Positions 27,020 through 36,237 of a DNA stretch of 64,000 nt are shown here, one piece after another (position 1 is the first letter of the stretch; every line of letters starts with the position of its first letter). The notes beneath the pieces are model-generated. The model was given only the letters and a program-made list of their open reading frames with translations, ran no database searches and was not told where the DNA came from. Source of the DNA: Pseudorhodobacter antarcticus (GTDB lineage: Bacteria > Pseudomonadota > Alphaproteobacteria > Rhodobacterales > Rhodobacteraceae); assembly GCA_945862435.1 (NCBI GenBank), contig CAMAXX010000015.1:1-64000 (forward strand), in the 5' to 3' direction. Made by a program: the position numbers and the translations under genes.

Positions 27020-30000
27020 ACACTTTTCTTTGCAGCCACCACATGTTCAGCCAGCCCTTTGGCGATCGCAAAGGCGGCTTTGATACGCTCGCCCTCGCCT
27101 TTCATCTCGCCCATTAGTACAATTTTGTTGCCCTGCACCTTTGCGGCTGGCCCCTGTTCTTTCAGGAAAGTTACCAGCCCTGCGGGATTGGCAAATTTGT
27201 CGTTGTGAAACTGCACCGTGGCACCTTTGGCCCCTGCATCAAGCCGCGAAATGCCCGCCCGTTTGCACATGGCTTTGATGCGCACAATCAGCATTAGCGT
27301 GTTCACCTCGCGCGGCAGCGCGCCAAAACGGTCGATAAGTTCGGCGGCAAAGCCCTCTAGTTCTACCTTTGTGGTCAGGCTGGACAGGCGGCGGTAAAGG
27401 CCTAATCGGATATCCAGATCCGGAATAAAGGATTCCGGGATCATCACGGGCACGCCCAAATTGATCTGGGGCGACCATTGGTCATCAACGGCCGTAAGCC
27501 CTGCAATTTCGCCCGATTTGATCTTGGCAATCGTGTCCTCCAGCATCTGCTGATACAGTTCATACCCAACTTCTTTGATATGGCCCGACTGTTCTTCGCC
27601 CAGCAAATTACCCGCGCCCCGCAGATCCAAATCATGGCTGGCCAGATTAAACCCAGCGCCCAAACTGTCCAAACTGGCCATCAGGCGCAGGCGCTTATTG
27701 GCCTGCGGGGTCAGCGGCGCGCGGGGTTTGGTCGTCAAAAAGCAATAAGCCCGCACCTTGGCGCGCCCGACCCGTCCGCGAATTTGATACAACTGACTTA
27801 GGCCAAACATGTCGGCGCGGTAAACGATCATCGTGTTGGCCGTCGGAATATCCAAACCCGATTCCACGATGGATGTGGCCAGAAGCACATCATATTTCCC
27901 ATCGTAAAAGTCGTTCATCCGCTCGTCCAAATCACCTGCGGCAAGCTGGCCATGCGCGATCACAGAGCGCAGTTCGGGCACGTTTTGGGTCAGAAATTCT
28001 TCAACTTCGTGCAAATCAGAAATGCGCGGCACTACAAAGAATGATTGCCCGCCGCGATGGCGTTCGCGCAGCAAAGCCTCGCGCAATGTCACGCTATCAA
28101 ACTCTGAGACATATGTCCGAATCGCAAGGCGATCGACGGGCGGCGTCGTGATTAACGACAGATCACGCACCCCTGTTAATGACAGTTGCAAAGTGCGCGG
28201 AATGGGGGTGGCGGTGAGCGTCAGCACATGAATTTCGCTGCGCATTTCTTTCAGGCGTTCCTTGTGCGAGACGCCAAAATGCTGTTCTTCATCAATGACT
28301 AGCAAGCCTAAGTTCTTAATGCGAATGGCCTTGGCCAACAGCGCATGGGTGCCCACAACAATATCGACGGTTCCGTCAGCAAGCCCTTCGCGCACGGCGT
28401 TTGCGTCCTTAGCCGAGACAAAGCGCGACAGGGGTTTGATATTCATGGGAAAGCCACGAAAGCGTTCGATAAAGCTGCGGTAATGCTGCCGCGCCAGCAA
28501 GGTGGTGGGGCAGACCACCGCCACTTGCATGCCCGCCATCGCGGCCACAAAGGCCGCTCGCATGGCGACTTCGGTTTTACCAAACCCAACATCGCCCACC
28601 ACCAAGCGGTCCATCGGGCTGCCCTTTTCCAGATCGGCAACCACATCGGAAATAGCGGCCAATTGGTCTTCGGTTTCGGTATAGGGAAAGCGGGCTGCAA
28701 ACGCCTCCCACAGGGAATGTGGGGCCTCTAGGATGGGGGCATGGCGCAGGGCGCGTTCGGCGGCGATGCGCATGAGTTTGTCGGCAATATCGCGGATCCG
28801 CTGTTTTAACTTGGCCTTCTTGGCCTGCCACGCGCCGCCGCCCAAACGATCTAGCAGGCCTTCTTCATGGCCGTAGCGCGACAAAAGTTCGATGTTTTCA
28901 ACGGGCAGATACAGTTTGGCATTTTCGGCATATTCAAGTGCGACGCAGGCATGGGGCGCGCCTAGGGCGGTAATTACCTCTAGCCCCAGATAGCGGCCAA
29001 CCCCATGTTCGACATGCACCACCAAATCGCCAACAGAAAGGCTATCCACTTCGCGCAGAAAATTGTCAGCTTTGCGCTTGCGTTTGGGCTTGGCCGAAAT
29101 GCGGTCACCCAAAATGTCTTGTTCGGAAATGACAAGCAGCTTTTGTGTTTCAAAGCCTGCTTCTAGCGGCCAGATGATGAAATAAAGCCCGCCCTGACCT
29201 AGCGGAACATCGCGCAGGCTAGCAATATTTCGGGCGGCTAACCCCTGCTCGGCCAACAGGCCACTAAGCCGCGCGCGCGCGCCGTCAGACCATGCGGCAA
29301 GAACAACAGGAGCTGCTTTAGATTTTGCGACAATGTGCTGGGCCAATGCATTGAATAGGCTGGTATTTTCTTGCTGGCGTTCGGGCGCAAAACTGCGCCC
29401 AATACGCCCGCCTGCGTCCAAAACATTTGGGCCAGTTGGTTGCGGCAGCACGGCAAATTGCACGTGCCTGCGCTGGGAAATCGCCGCATCCCACGCCGCA
29501 TCGCTCAAATACAGCAGGTTTGGCGCGCAAGGTTTGTAAACTGTGTCCAGCCTAGATTTGGAGGACATCGCCTCAAGGCGCGCATCATATTGATCTGCAA
29601 TCCCTTCCCAGCGAGACAAGCGCTGGGCGGTCGCCCCATCATCCAGCATCACCGATGCATCTGGTAAAAAGTCAAATATCGTTTCCAGCTTTTCGTGAAA
29701 AAACGCAAGCCAATGTTCCATCCCTGCATGTTTGCGACCTGCAGACACCGCTTCGTATAATGGGTCATCGCTGCCACCTGCGCCAAATTCGACGCGGTAG
29801 TTTTGCCGAAAACGCGAAATGGCACTTGCGTCCAAAATCACCTCGGACATCGGTGCAAATTCGATGGCGGATAGTTTTTCAATGGTGCGCTGCGTGATCG
29901 GGTCAAACCTGCGCGCGCCGTCCAGCACATCGCCAAAAAAGTCCAACCGCACAGGCCCGCCGCCACCCGGCGGAAAGATATCGATGATCCCGCCGCGAAT

Positions 30001-30465
30001 GGCATATTCGCCCACTTCGGCCACAGTCGATACGGGCGAAAACCCCATATTCACCAAAAAGCCCTTCAGCAGGCCCACGTCCACGCGACTGCCAACCGAG
30101 GCCACAAAAGAAGACCCACGCAGCACCGTGCGCGTGGGCATAAGTTGCGTTGCGGCGTTCAATGTTGTCAGCAGCACAAAGGGCGCAGGCAGCCCCGCCG
30201 CCAGCGCCGCCAGCGTGGACATGCGATGCGACATCACCGCAGGGCTGGGCGAGACGCGGTCATACGGCAGGCAATCCCACGCAGGCAAATCCAGCACGAA
30301 AACCGAAGGATCATGCGCCGCCAAGGCCGCGCGCATGGCCGCCAATCGCCTATCATCGCGAGAGACATGGATCACAGGTTTACCGCGCGCAAGTTCTGCC
30401 AAAATCAGCGCCGCGTCATAGCCTTCTGGCGCCGCAGAAAGGGTAATCTGATCGAATTTTTGCAT
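27016..30465 (-). CDS. mfd: Transcription-repair coupling factor
   Basis: Removes stalled RNA polymerase and recruits UvrA. The 1149-residue product has UvrB-like N-terminal modules, then the RNA-polymerase interaction domain (GDLVVHVEHGVGRYLGLE, about 477-494). The SF2 motor has Walker A GDVGFGKTEVAMRAA, DEEQHFGV box and TATPIPRTLQLSLTG. The final TRCF domain follows (GLYRRLSSL). Full length. Starts 4 bases after the gene at 30470, so the two are probably cotranscribed. Confidence 0.97.
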   Translation of the reverse strand: MQKFDQITLSAAPEGYDAALILAELARGKPVIHVSRDDRRLAAMRAALAAHDPSVFVLDLPAWDCLPYDRVSPSPAVMSHRMSTLAALAAGLPAPFVLLTTLNAATQLMPTRTVLRGSSFVASVGSRVDVGLLKGFLVNMGFSPVSTVAEVGEYAIRGGIIDIFPPGGGGPVRLDFFGDVLDGARRFDPITQRTIEKLSAIEFAPMSEVILDASAISRFRQNYRVEFGAGGSDDPLYEAVSAGRKHAGMEHWLAFFHEKLETIFDFLPDASVMLDDGATAQRLSRWEGIADQYDARLEAMSSKSRLDTVYKPCAPNLLYLSDAAWDAAISQRRHVQFAVLPQPTGPNVLDAGGRIGRSFAPERQQENTSLFNALAQHIVAKSKAAPVVLAAWSDGARARLSGLLAEQGLAARNIASLRDVPLGQGGLYFIIWPLEAGFETQKLLVISEQDILGDRISAKPKRKRKADNFLREVDSLSVGDLVVHVEHGVGRYLGLEVITALGAPHACVALEYAENAKLYLPVENIELLSRYGHEEGLLDRLGGGAWQAKKAKLKQRIRDIADKLMRIAAERALRHAPILEAPHSLWEAFAARFPYTETEDQLAAISDVVADLEKGSPMDRLVVGDVGFGKTEVAMRAAFVAAMAGMQVAVVCPTTLLARQHYRSFIERFRGFPMNIKPLSRFVSAKDANAVREGLADGTVDIVVGTHALLAKAIRIKNLGLLVIDEEQHFGVSHKERLKEMRSEIHVLTLTATPIPRTLQLSLTGVRDLSLITTPPVDRLAIRTYVSEFDSVTLREALLRERHRGGQSFFVVPRISDLHEVEEFLTQNVPELRSVIAHGQLAAGDLDERMNDFYDGKYDVLLATSIVESGLDIPTANTMIVYRADMFGLSQLYQIRGRVGRAKVRAYCFLTTKPRAPLTPQANKRLRLMASLDSLGAGFNLASHDLDLRGAGNLLGEEQSGHIKEVGYELYQQMLEDTIAKIKSGEIAGLTAVDDQWSPQINLGVPVMIPESFIPDLDIRLGLYRRLSSLTTKVELEGFAAELIDRFGALPREVNTLMLIVRIKAMCKRAGISRLDAGAKGATVQFHNDKFANPAGLVTFLKEQGPAAKVQGNKIVLMGEMKGEGERIKAAFAIAKGLAEHVVAAKKSV

Positions 30466-30469
30466 CAGA

Positions 30470-30985
30470 TTACCTGAAATATCCGGCGATCAGCAAATGA
30501 AAGAACGCGAATCCTGCAGTTAGAAAAATGAATATAAAACCAATCCCTTGCACTGCTACTCTAAAGCGATGCATCATCTGAATAAGCGCATCATCGCTTG
30601 TATTTTCCCGCAAAATGCGCAGCGCCAACCGAAGTTGCAATGCAAGTATCATCAAATACGGAAACACCAAAAACCACAGCGCTTGGGCCAATTCGATACC
30701 ATAGAAAAAAGCCAGCAATGACAGGCTAACCAGCGTTGCTGCGGACAGTGCTACCCACATGACTTGCCATTTTTGCCATCCTGCAATCCATATCTGCGCG
30801 GAAATATAGGTCATCGTCTCTAGCTGCATTAGCGCTATGCCGCCTCCTTGGGCGCGGTTCACGCTGGCAAAAGAAATTCCCAAAACGCGCCCTGTTGAGG
30901 CGATCCAAAAAACCAACACTGCTATCCAATACCAAAGGCTAGAAAAGGATCTCAGGCTGATCGCCTCGCCTATCAACCCTAGCAT
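30470..30985 (-). CDS. Conserved inner-membrane protein of unknown function
   Basis: 171-residue protein with about four predicted membrane helices (near 15-35, 72-95, 99-120 and 143-168). The N-terminus SLRSFSSLWYWIAVLVFW matches a family I recall from Rhodobacterales that is often labelled 'component of SufBCD complex'. No suf genes are nearby, and nothing in the sequence supports an Fe-S role, so that label should not be trusted. It lies immediately upstream of mfd on the same strand. Confidence 0.75.
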   Translation of the reverse strand: MLGLIGEAISLRSFSSLWYWIAVLVFWIASTGRVLGISFASVNRAQGGGIALMQLETMTYISAQIWIAGWQKWQVMWVALSAATLVSLSLLAFFYGIELAQALWFLVFPYLMILALQLRLALRILRENTSDDALIQMMHRFRVAVQGIGFIFIFLTAGFAFFHLLIAGYFR

Positions 30986-31073
30986 TTTGGTTTCTCCCTT
31001 GGCAGCGACATTGCAAAACGTTCCTATTCGGGCCAGTATCGCAGAACATCGACAGAAGCAACGTTAGGTTCCT

Positions 31074-32075
31074 ATGAAGCAGGTTCAAGCCCCCTATCCC
31101 GCCAATCGCCTGCGCCGTCTGCGCCGCACCCCCGCTTTGCGCGCGTTGGCGCAAGAAACAACGCTGTCTGTGGGTGATTTGATCTGGCCTGTTTTCGTGC
31201 GCGAGGGGGTGGATGTGATGGAGCCGATCGCCTCGATGCCTGGCGTTTACCGCCGCAGTATCGACAACATCGTCAAAGCCGCGCGCGAGGCGGCAGATTT
31301 GGGCATCCCTGCCATTTGCCTGTTTCCCTATACCGATGCCAGCCTGAAAACTGTCGCCTGTGAAGAGGCGTGGAACCCGCAGAACCTGACCAACCGCGCC
31401 ATTCGCGCCATTAAGGCCGAGGTGCCCGAGATTGCGATCATGACCGATATCGCGCTGGATCCCTACAACGCACTGGGTCATGACGGCATTGTTTTGGATG
31501 GCGTGGTGCTGAACGATGAAACCGTTTCAGCACTGGTCAAGATGGCCTTGGCGCAGGCCGAGGCTGGGGCCGATATTTTGGGCCCGTCTGATATGATGGA
31601 TGGCCGCATTGGCGCTATTCGTTCGGCGCTGGAAATGAAAGGATATCAAGACGTTGTAATTTTATCTTACAGCGCAAAATATGCCAGCAGTTTCTATGGC
31701 CCGTTCCGCGATGCGGTGGGGGCATCTGGCGCGCTGAAGGGCGATAAAAAGACCTATCAGATGAACCCCGCCAATCGTGCAGAAGCTTTGCGCCTGATTG
31801 AACGCGATCTGCGCGAGGGGGCCGATATGGTGATGATCAAGCCGGGCATGCCCTATCTCGACATCTGCCGCGAGGTGAAGGACGCCTTTGGCGCGCCGAC
31901 CTATGCCTATCAGGTTTCGGGCGAATATGCGATGATTGCGGGCGCAGCCGAACGCGGCTGGATCAATGGAGATGCCGCGATGATGGAAAGTCTTTTGTGT
32001 TTTAAACGCGCAGGTTGCGATGGAATCCTCACCTACTTTGCCCCTGCTGCGGCGCGACTTTTGGGCGCAAAATAG
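31074..32075 (+). CDS. hemB: Delta-aminolevulinic acid dehydratase (porphobilinogen synthase)
   Basis: Condenses two 5-aminolevulinate molecules to porphobilinogen in tetrapyrrole synthesis. The 333-residue product has the two Schiff-base lysines, in SYSAKYASSFYGPFRDA (about 199-215) and MIKPGMPYLD (about 252-261). It also has the metal-binding loop region DIALDPYNALGHDG. It has Asp-rich rather than Cys-rich metal-site residues (about 122-134), so a Mg-type enzyme is likely. Confidence 0.96.
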   Translation: MKQVQAPYPANRLRRLRRTPALRALAQETTLSVGDLIWPVFVREGVDVMEPIASMPGVYRRSIDNIVKAAREAADLGIPAICLFPYTDASLKTVACEEAWNPQNLTNRAIRAIKAEVPEIAIMTDIALDPYNALGHDGIVLDGVVLNDETVSALVKMALAQAEAGADILGPSDMMDGRIGAIRSALEMKGYQDVVILSYSAKYASSFYGPFRDAVGASGALKGDKKTYQMNPANRAEALRLIERDLREGADMVMIKPGMPYLDICREVKDAFGAPTYAYQVSGEYAMIAGAAERGWINGDAAMMESLLCFKRAGCDGILTYFAPAAARLLGAK

Positions 32076-32176
32076 GCGAATGGTTGCGTGCGGATCACGG
32101 CGGGCATGACACAGTTGCGCTGATCGGCTATACTTATCAAGACAGGCCGCAGAGCCTGCAAAACATGGAGGCAGCG

Positions 32177-32746
32177 ATGGCAGTTTTACTTAATCGGCGC
32201 GCATTTGTGGCCAGCAGTTTGGCGGTTTTGGCTGGCTGCGGCGCAAGCGTGGATAGCAATGGCGTCGGCGGGCAAGGCGCATCGCAAATCGACGCGCGGG
32301 TCAAGGCGACGCGCGATTATCTATCTAGCAATTTTCCAGGCACAGTCGATTTGGAAAGCCGCGCCGCGGGCGTATTGATTATGCCGCTGGTCACCGAAGC
32401 GGGGTTTGGCCTTGGCGGCGGCTATGGGCGCGGCGCGCTGCTGATCAAAGGAGTGACGGTGGACTACTACGCCGCAGCCAAGGCCAGCGTTGGCATTCAA
32501 ATTGGCGCGCAGCAATATGGCCATGCGCTGTTTTTCATGAATGATGCTGCGCTCGCGCGGTTTCGCCAAGGCTCTGGCTGGGCGGCAGGCGCAGATCTGC
32601 GCTATGCCACGCCAAAAGAAGGGGCCGCAGTGGGCCGCGATACCACTGAAATCGGCGAACCGGTCGAGGCGTTTGTTTTTGCACAGCAAGGGCTGATTGC
32701 GGGGGCAACCCTTTCGGGTTTGAAATACACGCGGATTATTCCCTAA
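32177..32746 (+). CDS. SYLF/YSC84-domain lipoprotein
   Basis: 189-residue exported lipoprotein. The signal peptide has lipobox VLAGC (Cys21). The SYLF domain (lipid-binding in eukaryotic homologs) starts about residue 65, with AAGVLIMPLVTEAGFGLGGGYGRGALL, a central YAAAKASVGIQIGAQQYGHALFF region, and the C-terminal VFAQQGLIAGATLSGLKYTRI. The ATG at 32177 has GGAGG 5 bases upstream. Function in bacteria is not known. Membrane or envelope maintenance is a guess. Confidence 0.82.
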   Translation: MAVLLNRRAFVASSLAVLAGCGASVDSNGVGGQGASQIDARVKATRDYLSSNFPGTVDLESRAAGVLIMPLVTEAGFGLGGGYGRGALLIKGVTVDYYAAAKASVGIQIGAQQYGHALFFMNDAALARFRQGSGWAAGADLRYATPKEGAAVGRDTTEIGEPVEAFVFAQQGLIAGATLSGLKYTRIIP

Positions 32747-32748
32747 AC

Positions 32749-33642
32749 CTAATCTCGTAGGCGGCGGATCAGGGATGAGGTGTCATTCCGCGCGCCGCCC
32801 ATCAGTTGCACATCTTTGTAAAACTGATCGACCAAAGCGGTCACCGGCAGGCGCGCGCCGATTTTATCGGCAGTGGCCAGACAAATCCCTAGATCTTTGC
32901 GCATCCAGTCCACCGCAAAGCCAAAATCATAGCGGTCTTCCAGCATGGTTTTGTGGCGATTGGCCATTTGCCACGACCCTGCCGCGCCTTGGGCAATCAC
33001 CTCGACCACTGCTGCGCCATCAAGGCCCGCTTTCATGCCAAAGGCCAGCGCCTCGGACAGGCCTTGCATCAGCCCTGCAATGCAAATCTGGTTCATCATT
33101 TTCGCCAATTGCCCAGCCCCTGATGGCCCCAAATGGCGGCAAATGCGCGCATAGGCGGCCATAATGGGTTCGGCGCGGCTAAAATCAGCCGCCTCGCCGC
33201 CGCACATTATGGAAAGCTGGCCATTTTGCGCGCCCACTTGCCCGCCCGAGACTGGCGCATCGACAAACCCAATGCCAGCGCTGCGCGCAAGTTCCGCCAA
33301 TTCGCGTGTTACAGTATCAGACACAGTTGTATGGTCGATAAACACACTGCCCGCAGACATGCCCGCAAAAGCACCGTTTGGCCCAAGGCACACTTGGCGC
33401 AAATCATCGTCATTGCCTACGCAGGCTAGCACAAAATCTGCGCCTTGCGCGGCCTGGGCACCTTGCGCACCTTGTGCGGCCTGCGCGGGGGTGTCTGCCA
33501 TAGCGCCGCCATGCGCGGCAATCCAACCCTGCGCTTTGTGCGCGCTGCGGTTATACACGGTAACCTGATGGCCCTTGGCCGCCAAATGCCCTGCCATCGG
33601 CCCGCCCATCACGCCTAGGCCCAAAAACGCCAATTTTGCCAT
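32749..33642 (-). CDS. NAD(P)-dependent beta-hydroxyacid dehydrogenase (3-hydroxyisobutyrate dehydrogenase family)
   Basis: 297-residue oxidoreductase. The Rossmann motif GLGVMGGPMAGHL is at 8-20, followed by the substrate-binding DAPVSGGQVGAQNGQL and the catalytic-Lys segment KMMNQICIAGL. The family includes tartronate-semialdehyde reductase, 3-hydroxyisobutyrate dehydrogenase and GLYR1-type succinic-semialdehyde reductases. The substrate is not assignable. A low-complexity insert AAQGAQGAQAAQGA (about residues 55-68) from a short DNA repeat sits in a surface loop. It converges on the SYLF gene with 2 bases between stops. Confidence 0.88.
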   Translation of the reverse strand: MAKLAFLGLGVMGGPMAGHLAAKGHQVTVYNRSAHKAQGWIAAHGGAMADTPAQAAQGAQGAQAAQGADFVLACVGNDDDLRQVCLGPNGAFAGMSAGSVFIDHTTVSDTVTRELAELARSAGIGFVDAPVSGGQVGAQNGQLSIMCGGEAADFSRAEPIMAAYARICRHLGPSGAGQLAKMMNQICIAGLMQGLSEALAFGMKAGLDGAAVVEVIAQGAAGSWQMANRHKTMLEDRYDFGFAVDWMRKDLGICLATADKIGARLPVTALVDQFYKDVQLMGGARNDTSSLIRRLRD

Positions 33643-33732
33643 GCCTGCCCCGCCCTTTATTGCCCATCGCTTGGTTATCCTTTAGAACGCCGTCACGCAC
33701 CCGCGTCAAGGATTGCTCAGAAAGACCCCCCG

Positions 33733-36237
33733 ATGATTTTCGCCCTGCGTTGGCTGTTTCGCCTGATCTTTGCTGCCATGGTTCTTGGCGCATTAGGGGC
33801 GCTGCTGATGGTTTATATCCTTGGCCGTTCGATCCCTGATTATGAGGAAGATTTCACCTTGGCGGGCATCAGCGCACCTGTTGAGATTTTGCGCGATAGC
33901 CATGCCATTCCGCGCATTTCGGGGGCATCAGAGGCGGATGTTTTCTATGCCCTTGGTTTTGCGCATGCGCAAGATCGGCTGTGGCAGATGACAATGCTGC
34001 GCCGCACCGCACAAGGACGTTTGTCCGAAGTTTTTGGCACCCGCACAGTGCGCATTGACGAGGTGCTGCGCCGCCTTGATTTGTATGGTGCGGCGGTGGA
34101 TTCGGTCGCCGTGCAAGATGCACCCACACGCAGCGCGCTGGATGCCTATGCAAATGGGGTGAATGCGTGGATCAAGCAGGTCAATTTGGGCGCGCGCGGG
34201 CGCGGCGCGCCCGAGATGTTTTTGTTTCCAACTGCTATTGCGGCATGGTCGCCCGCCGATTCGATTGCGGTGATTAAATTGATGGCGCTGCAACTGTCGG
34301 GACAGATCGACACCGAGGTGACGCGCGCCAAACTATCTGCCTTGCTGCCGCCCCCACGGCTGAAAGATATTCTGCCCGAAGATCCAACAAAGGCCACTGG
34401 CGGTTTGCCAGATTTCGCATCGCTTATGGGGGTGCCTTTGCCAGCCCCCCGCCTGCCTGCTTCCAGCCAAACCGCAAGCCTGTATGATATGCCCCTTGCG
34501 CCCTTTGCGCAGCGGGGTTTTGCAGGGGCTTCAAACGCTTGGGCGGCAGAGGCCAGCGTTGCTGCGGCAGGCGGCGGTCAACTGGCCAATGATCCGCATT
34601 TGGGGCTGACGGCCCCGTCGATTTGGTATTTGGCGCAGTTGAACCTGCCCACAGGGGCCATCATTGGCGCCACCATTCCCGGCATGCCACTGATCCTGCT
34701 GGGGAGGTCTGATGCGCTGGGCTGGGGCCTGACTTCGGCTTATGTTGATGATTTGGATTTGGTGATCGAACGGGTCAACCCATCCAACCCCGATGAATAT
34801 ATACGCGGCGGGGTGGCGCGGCCCTTTGTAACCAGCCAAACCTTGCTGAATGTCAAAGACGAGGCGACCATAACTCTAACCCTGCGGTCAACCGATGCAG
34901 GGCCAGTGCTGCCACCAGATGCCTTTGATCTGGGTGCGATAACCCCACCCGGCCACGTGGCAGCCGTGCAGTGGACAGCACTGTCGCGGCAAGATACATC
35001 GATGTCGGCGGCAATGGGGCTGATGCGGGCGCAAAGCATCGCGCAAGCCATCGAGGCTGGCAGCGGCTTTATCGCGCCCGCGCAAAACCTGTTTCTGGCA
35101 GACCGCGTTTCGGTCGCAATGCAGGTGATTGGCGCCATCCCGCGCCGTAATCTTGCCCACCAAACCAAAGGCCGCATGCCAGCCCCTGGCTGGGATGGTG
35201 CGAATATTTGGCAAGGTATAATGCCATATCAGGATAACCCACATTACGGCAGCGCCCCTTTTGGCAACCCTGCGCAAAAACTGGTCATCAACACCAATAA
35301 CAAAACCTCAGATCGCCCCTTTCCAAACCATGTCAGCTTTGATTGGGGCGATACGCAGCGCATCCAGCGTGCGCTGTCACTTTTGGGCGCACGCGAAGTG
35401 CATACACGCGAAAGCTTTATCGAAGCGCAGCTTGACACTGTCTCGCCCACGGCGCGCGCGCTTTTGCCGTTGATCGGCGCAGATTTGTGGTTCACGGGCG
35501 AGCCATCCCCTGAAGGCACACCAGATAACATGCGCGAACAGGCGCTTAAGCTGCTGGCCAATTGGAACGGCGAGATGAACGAACATCTGCCCGAACCCCT
35601 GATTACCGAAGGTTGGTTGCGCGCCTTGCAAACGCGTATCGCCCAAGACGAGCTTGGCCCCATGATAGATTTGTTCACCCATCCGGATGCGGTGTTCTTG
35701 GAGCGCGTGTATCGCAATACCGAGGGTGCTTCGGTTTGGTGTGATGTGATCCAATCCAAAGCCGTGGAAACCTGCCAAGAAATGGCAAAGCTGGCGCTGG
35801 ATGATGCCATTTTGGATTTGTCGCAGACCTATGGGCCTGATATTATCTCATGGCGGTGGGGCGATGCACATCAGGCAGCGCATGACCATCCGACACTGGG
35901 CGAAGTGCCCGTGCTGGGCAGCCTTGTGAATATCCGCCAGTCCACCAGCGGCGGCGATAATACGCTGCAACGCGGCCTTACCAAAGGCACGGGCGAGAAC
36001 CCTTATTTGAACGTGCATGCCGGCGGCTATCGCGGGGTTTATGATTTTGCCGATCCTGACGCTTCGGTTTTTGTCATTGGCACGGGGCAGTCTGGCCACC
36101 CTTTGTCAGGGCATTATGACGATTTGGCAGGGTTATGGCGGCGCGGGGAATACTTGCCGATGTCGCTGGACGAAGGCCTTGCGCGGGCGGGCGCGCTTGG
36201 CAGCACTATTCTGTCGCCAGCGCCTGCGGTGCCCTGA
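33733..36237 (+). CDS. Penicillin acylase family protein (Ntn hydrolase)
   Basis: 834-residue precursor with an N-terminal membrane anchor or signal (residues 9-30). An alpha-chain segment is followed by the autocatalytic junction GASNAWA with the nucleophile Ser267. The downstream beta-chain contains LANDPHLGLTAPSIWY, plus the Asn/Arg-containing NTNNKTSDRPFPNHV. The family covers penicillin acylases and acyl-homoserine-lactone acylases. An AHL substrate (quorum quenching) or another N-acyl compound is possible. Its 3' end overlaps the convergent hflX by 32 bases. Confidence 0.88.
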   Translation: MIFALRWLFRLIFAAMVLGALGALLMVYILGRSIPDYEEDFTLAGISAPVEILRDSHAIPRISGASEADVFYALGFAHAQDRLWQMTMLRRTAQGRLSEVFGTRTVRIDEVLRRLDLYGAAVDSVAVQDAPTRSALDAYANGVNAWIKQVNLGARGRGAPEMFLFPTAIAAWSPADSIAVIKLMALQLSGQIDTEVTRAKLSALLPPPRLKDILPEDPTKATGGLPDFASLMGVPLPAPRLPASSQTASLYDMPLAPFAQRGFAGASNAWAAEASVAAAGGGQLANDPHLGLTAPSIWYLAQLNLPTGAIIGATIPGMPLILLGRSDALGWGLTSAYVDDLDLVIERVNPSNPDEYIRGGVARPFVTSQTLLNVKDEATITLTLRSTDAGPVLPPDAFDLGAITPPGHVAAVQWTALSRQDTSMSAAMGLMRAQSIAQAIEAGSGFIAPAQNLFLADRVSVAMQVIGAIPRRNLAHQTKGRMPAPGWDGANIWQGIMPYQDNPHYGSAPFGNPAQKLVINTNNKTSDRPFPNHVSFDWGDTQRIQRALSLLGAREVHTRESFIEAQLDTVSPTARALLPLIGADLWFTGEPSPEGTPDNMREQALKLLANWNGEMNEHLPEPLITEGWLRALQTRIAQDELGPMIDLFTHPDAVFLERVYRNTEGASVWCDVIQSKAVETCQEMAKLALDDAILDLSQTYGPDIISWRWGDAHQAAHDHPTLGEVPVLGSLVNIRQSTSGGDNTLQRGLTKGTGENPYLNVHAGGYRGVYDFADPDASVFVIGTGQSGHPLSGHYDDLAGLWRRGEYLPMSLDEGLARAGALGSTILSPAPAVP

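Noticed and set aside
30470..30985. Component of SufBCD complex
   Set aside because: A polytopic membrane protein with no suf genes nearby; the label appears to be propagated without evidence.
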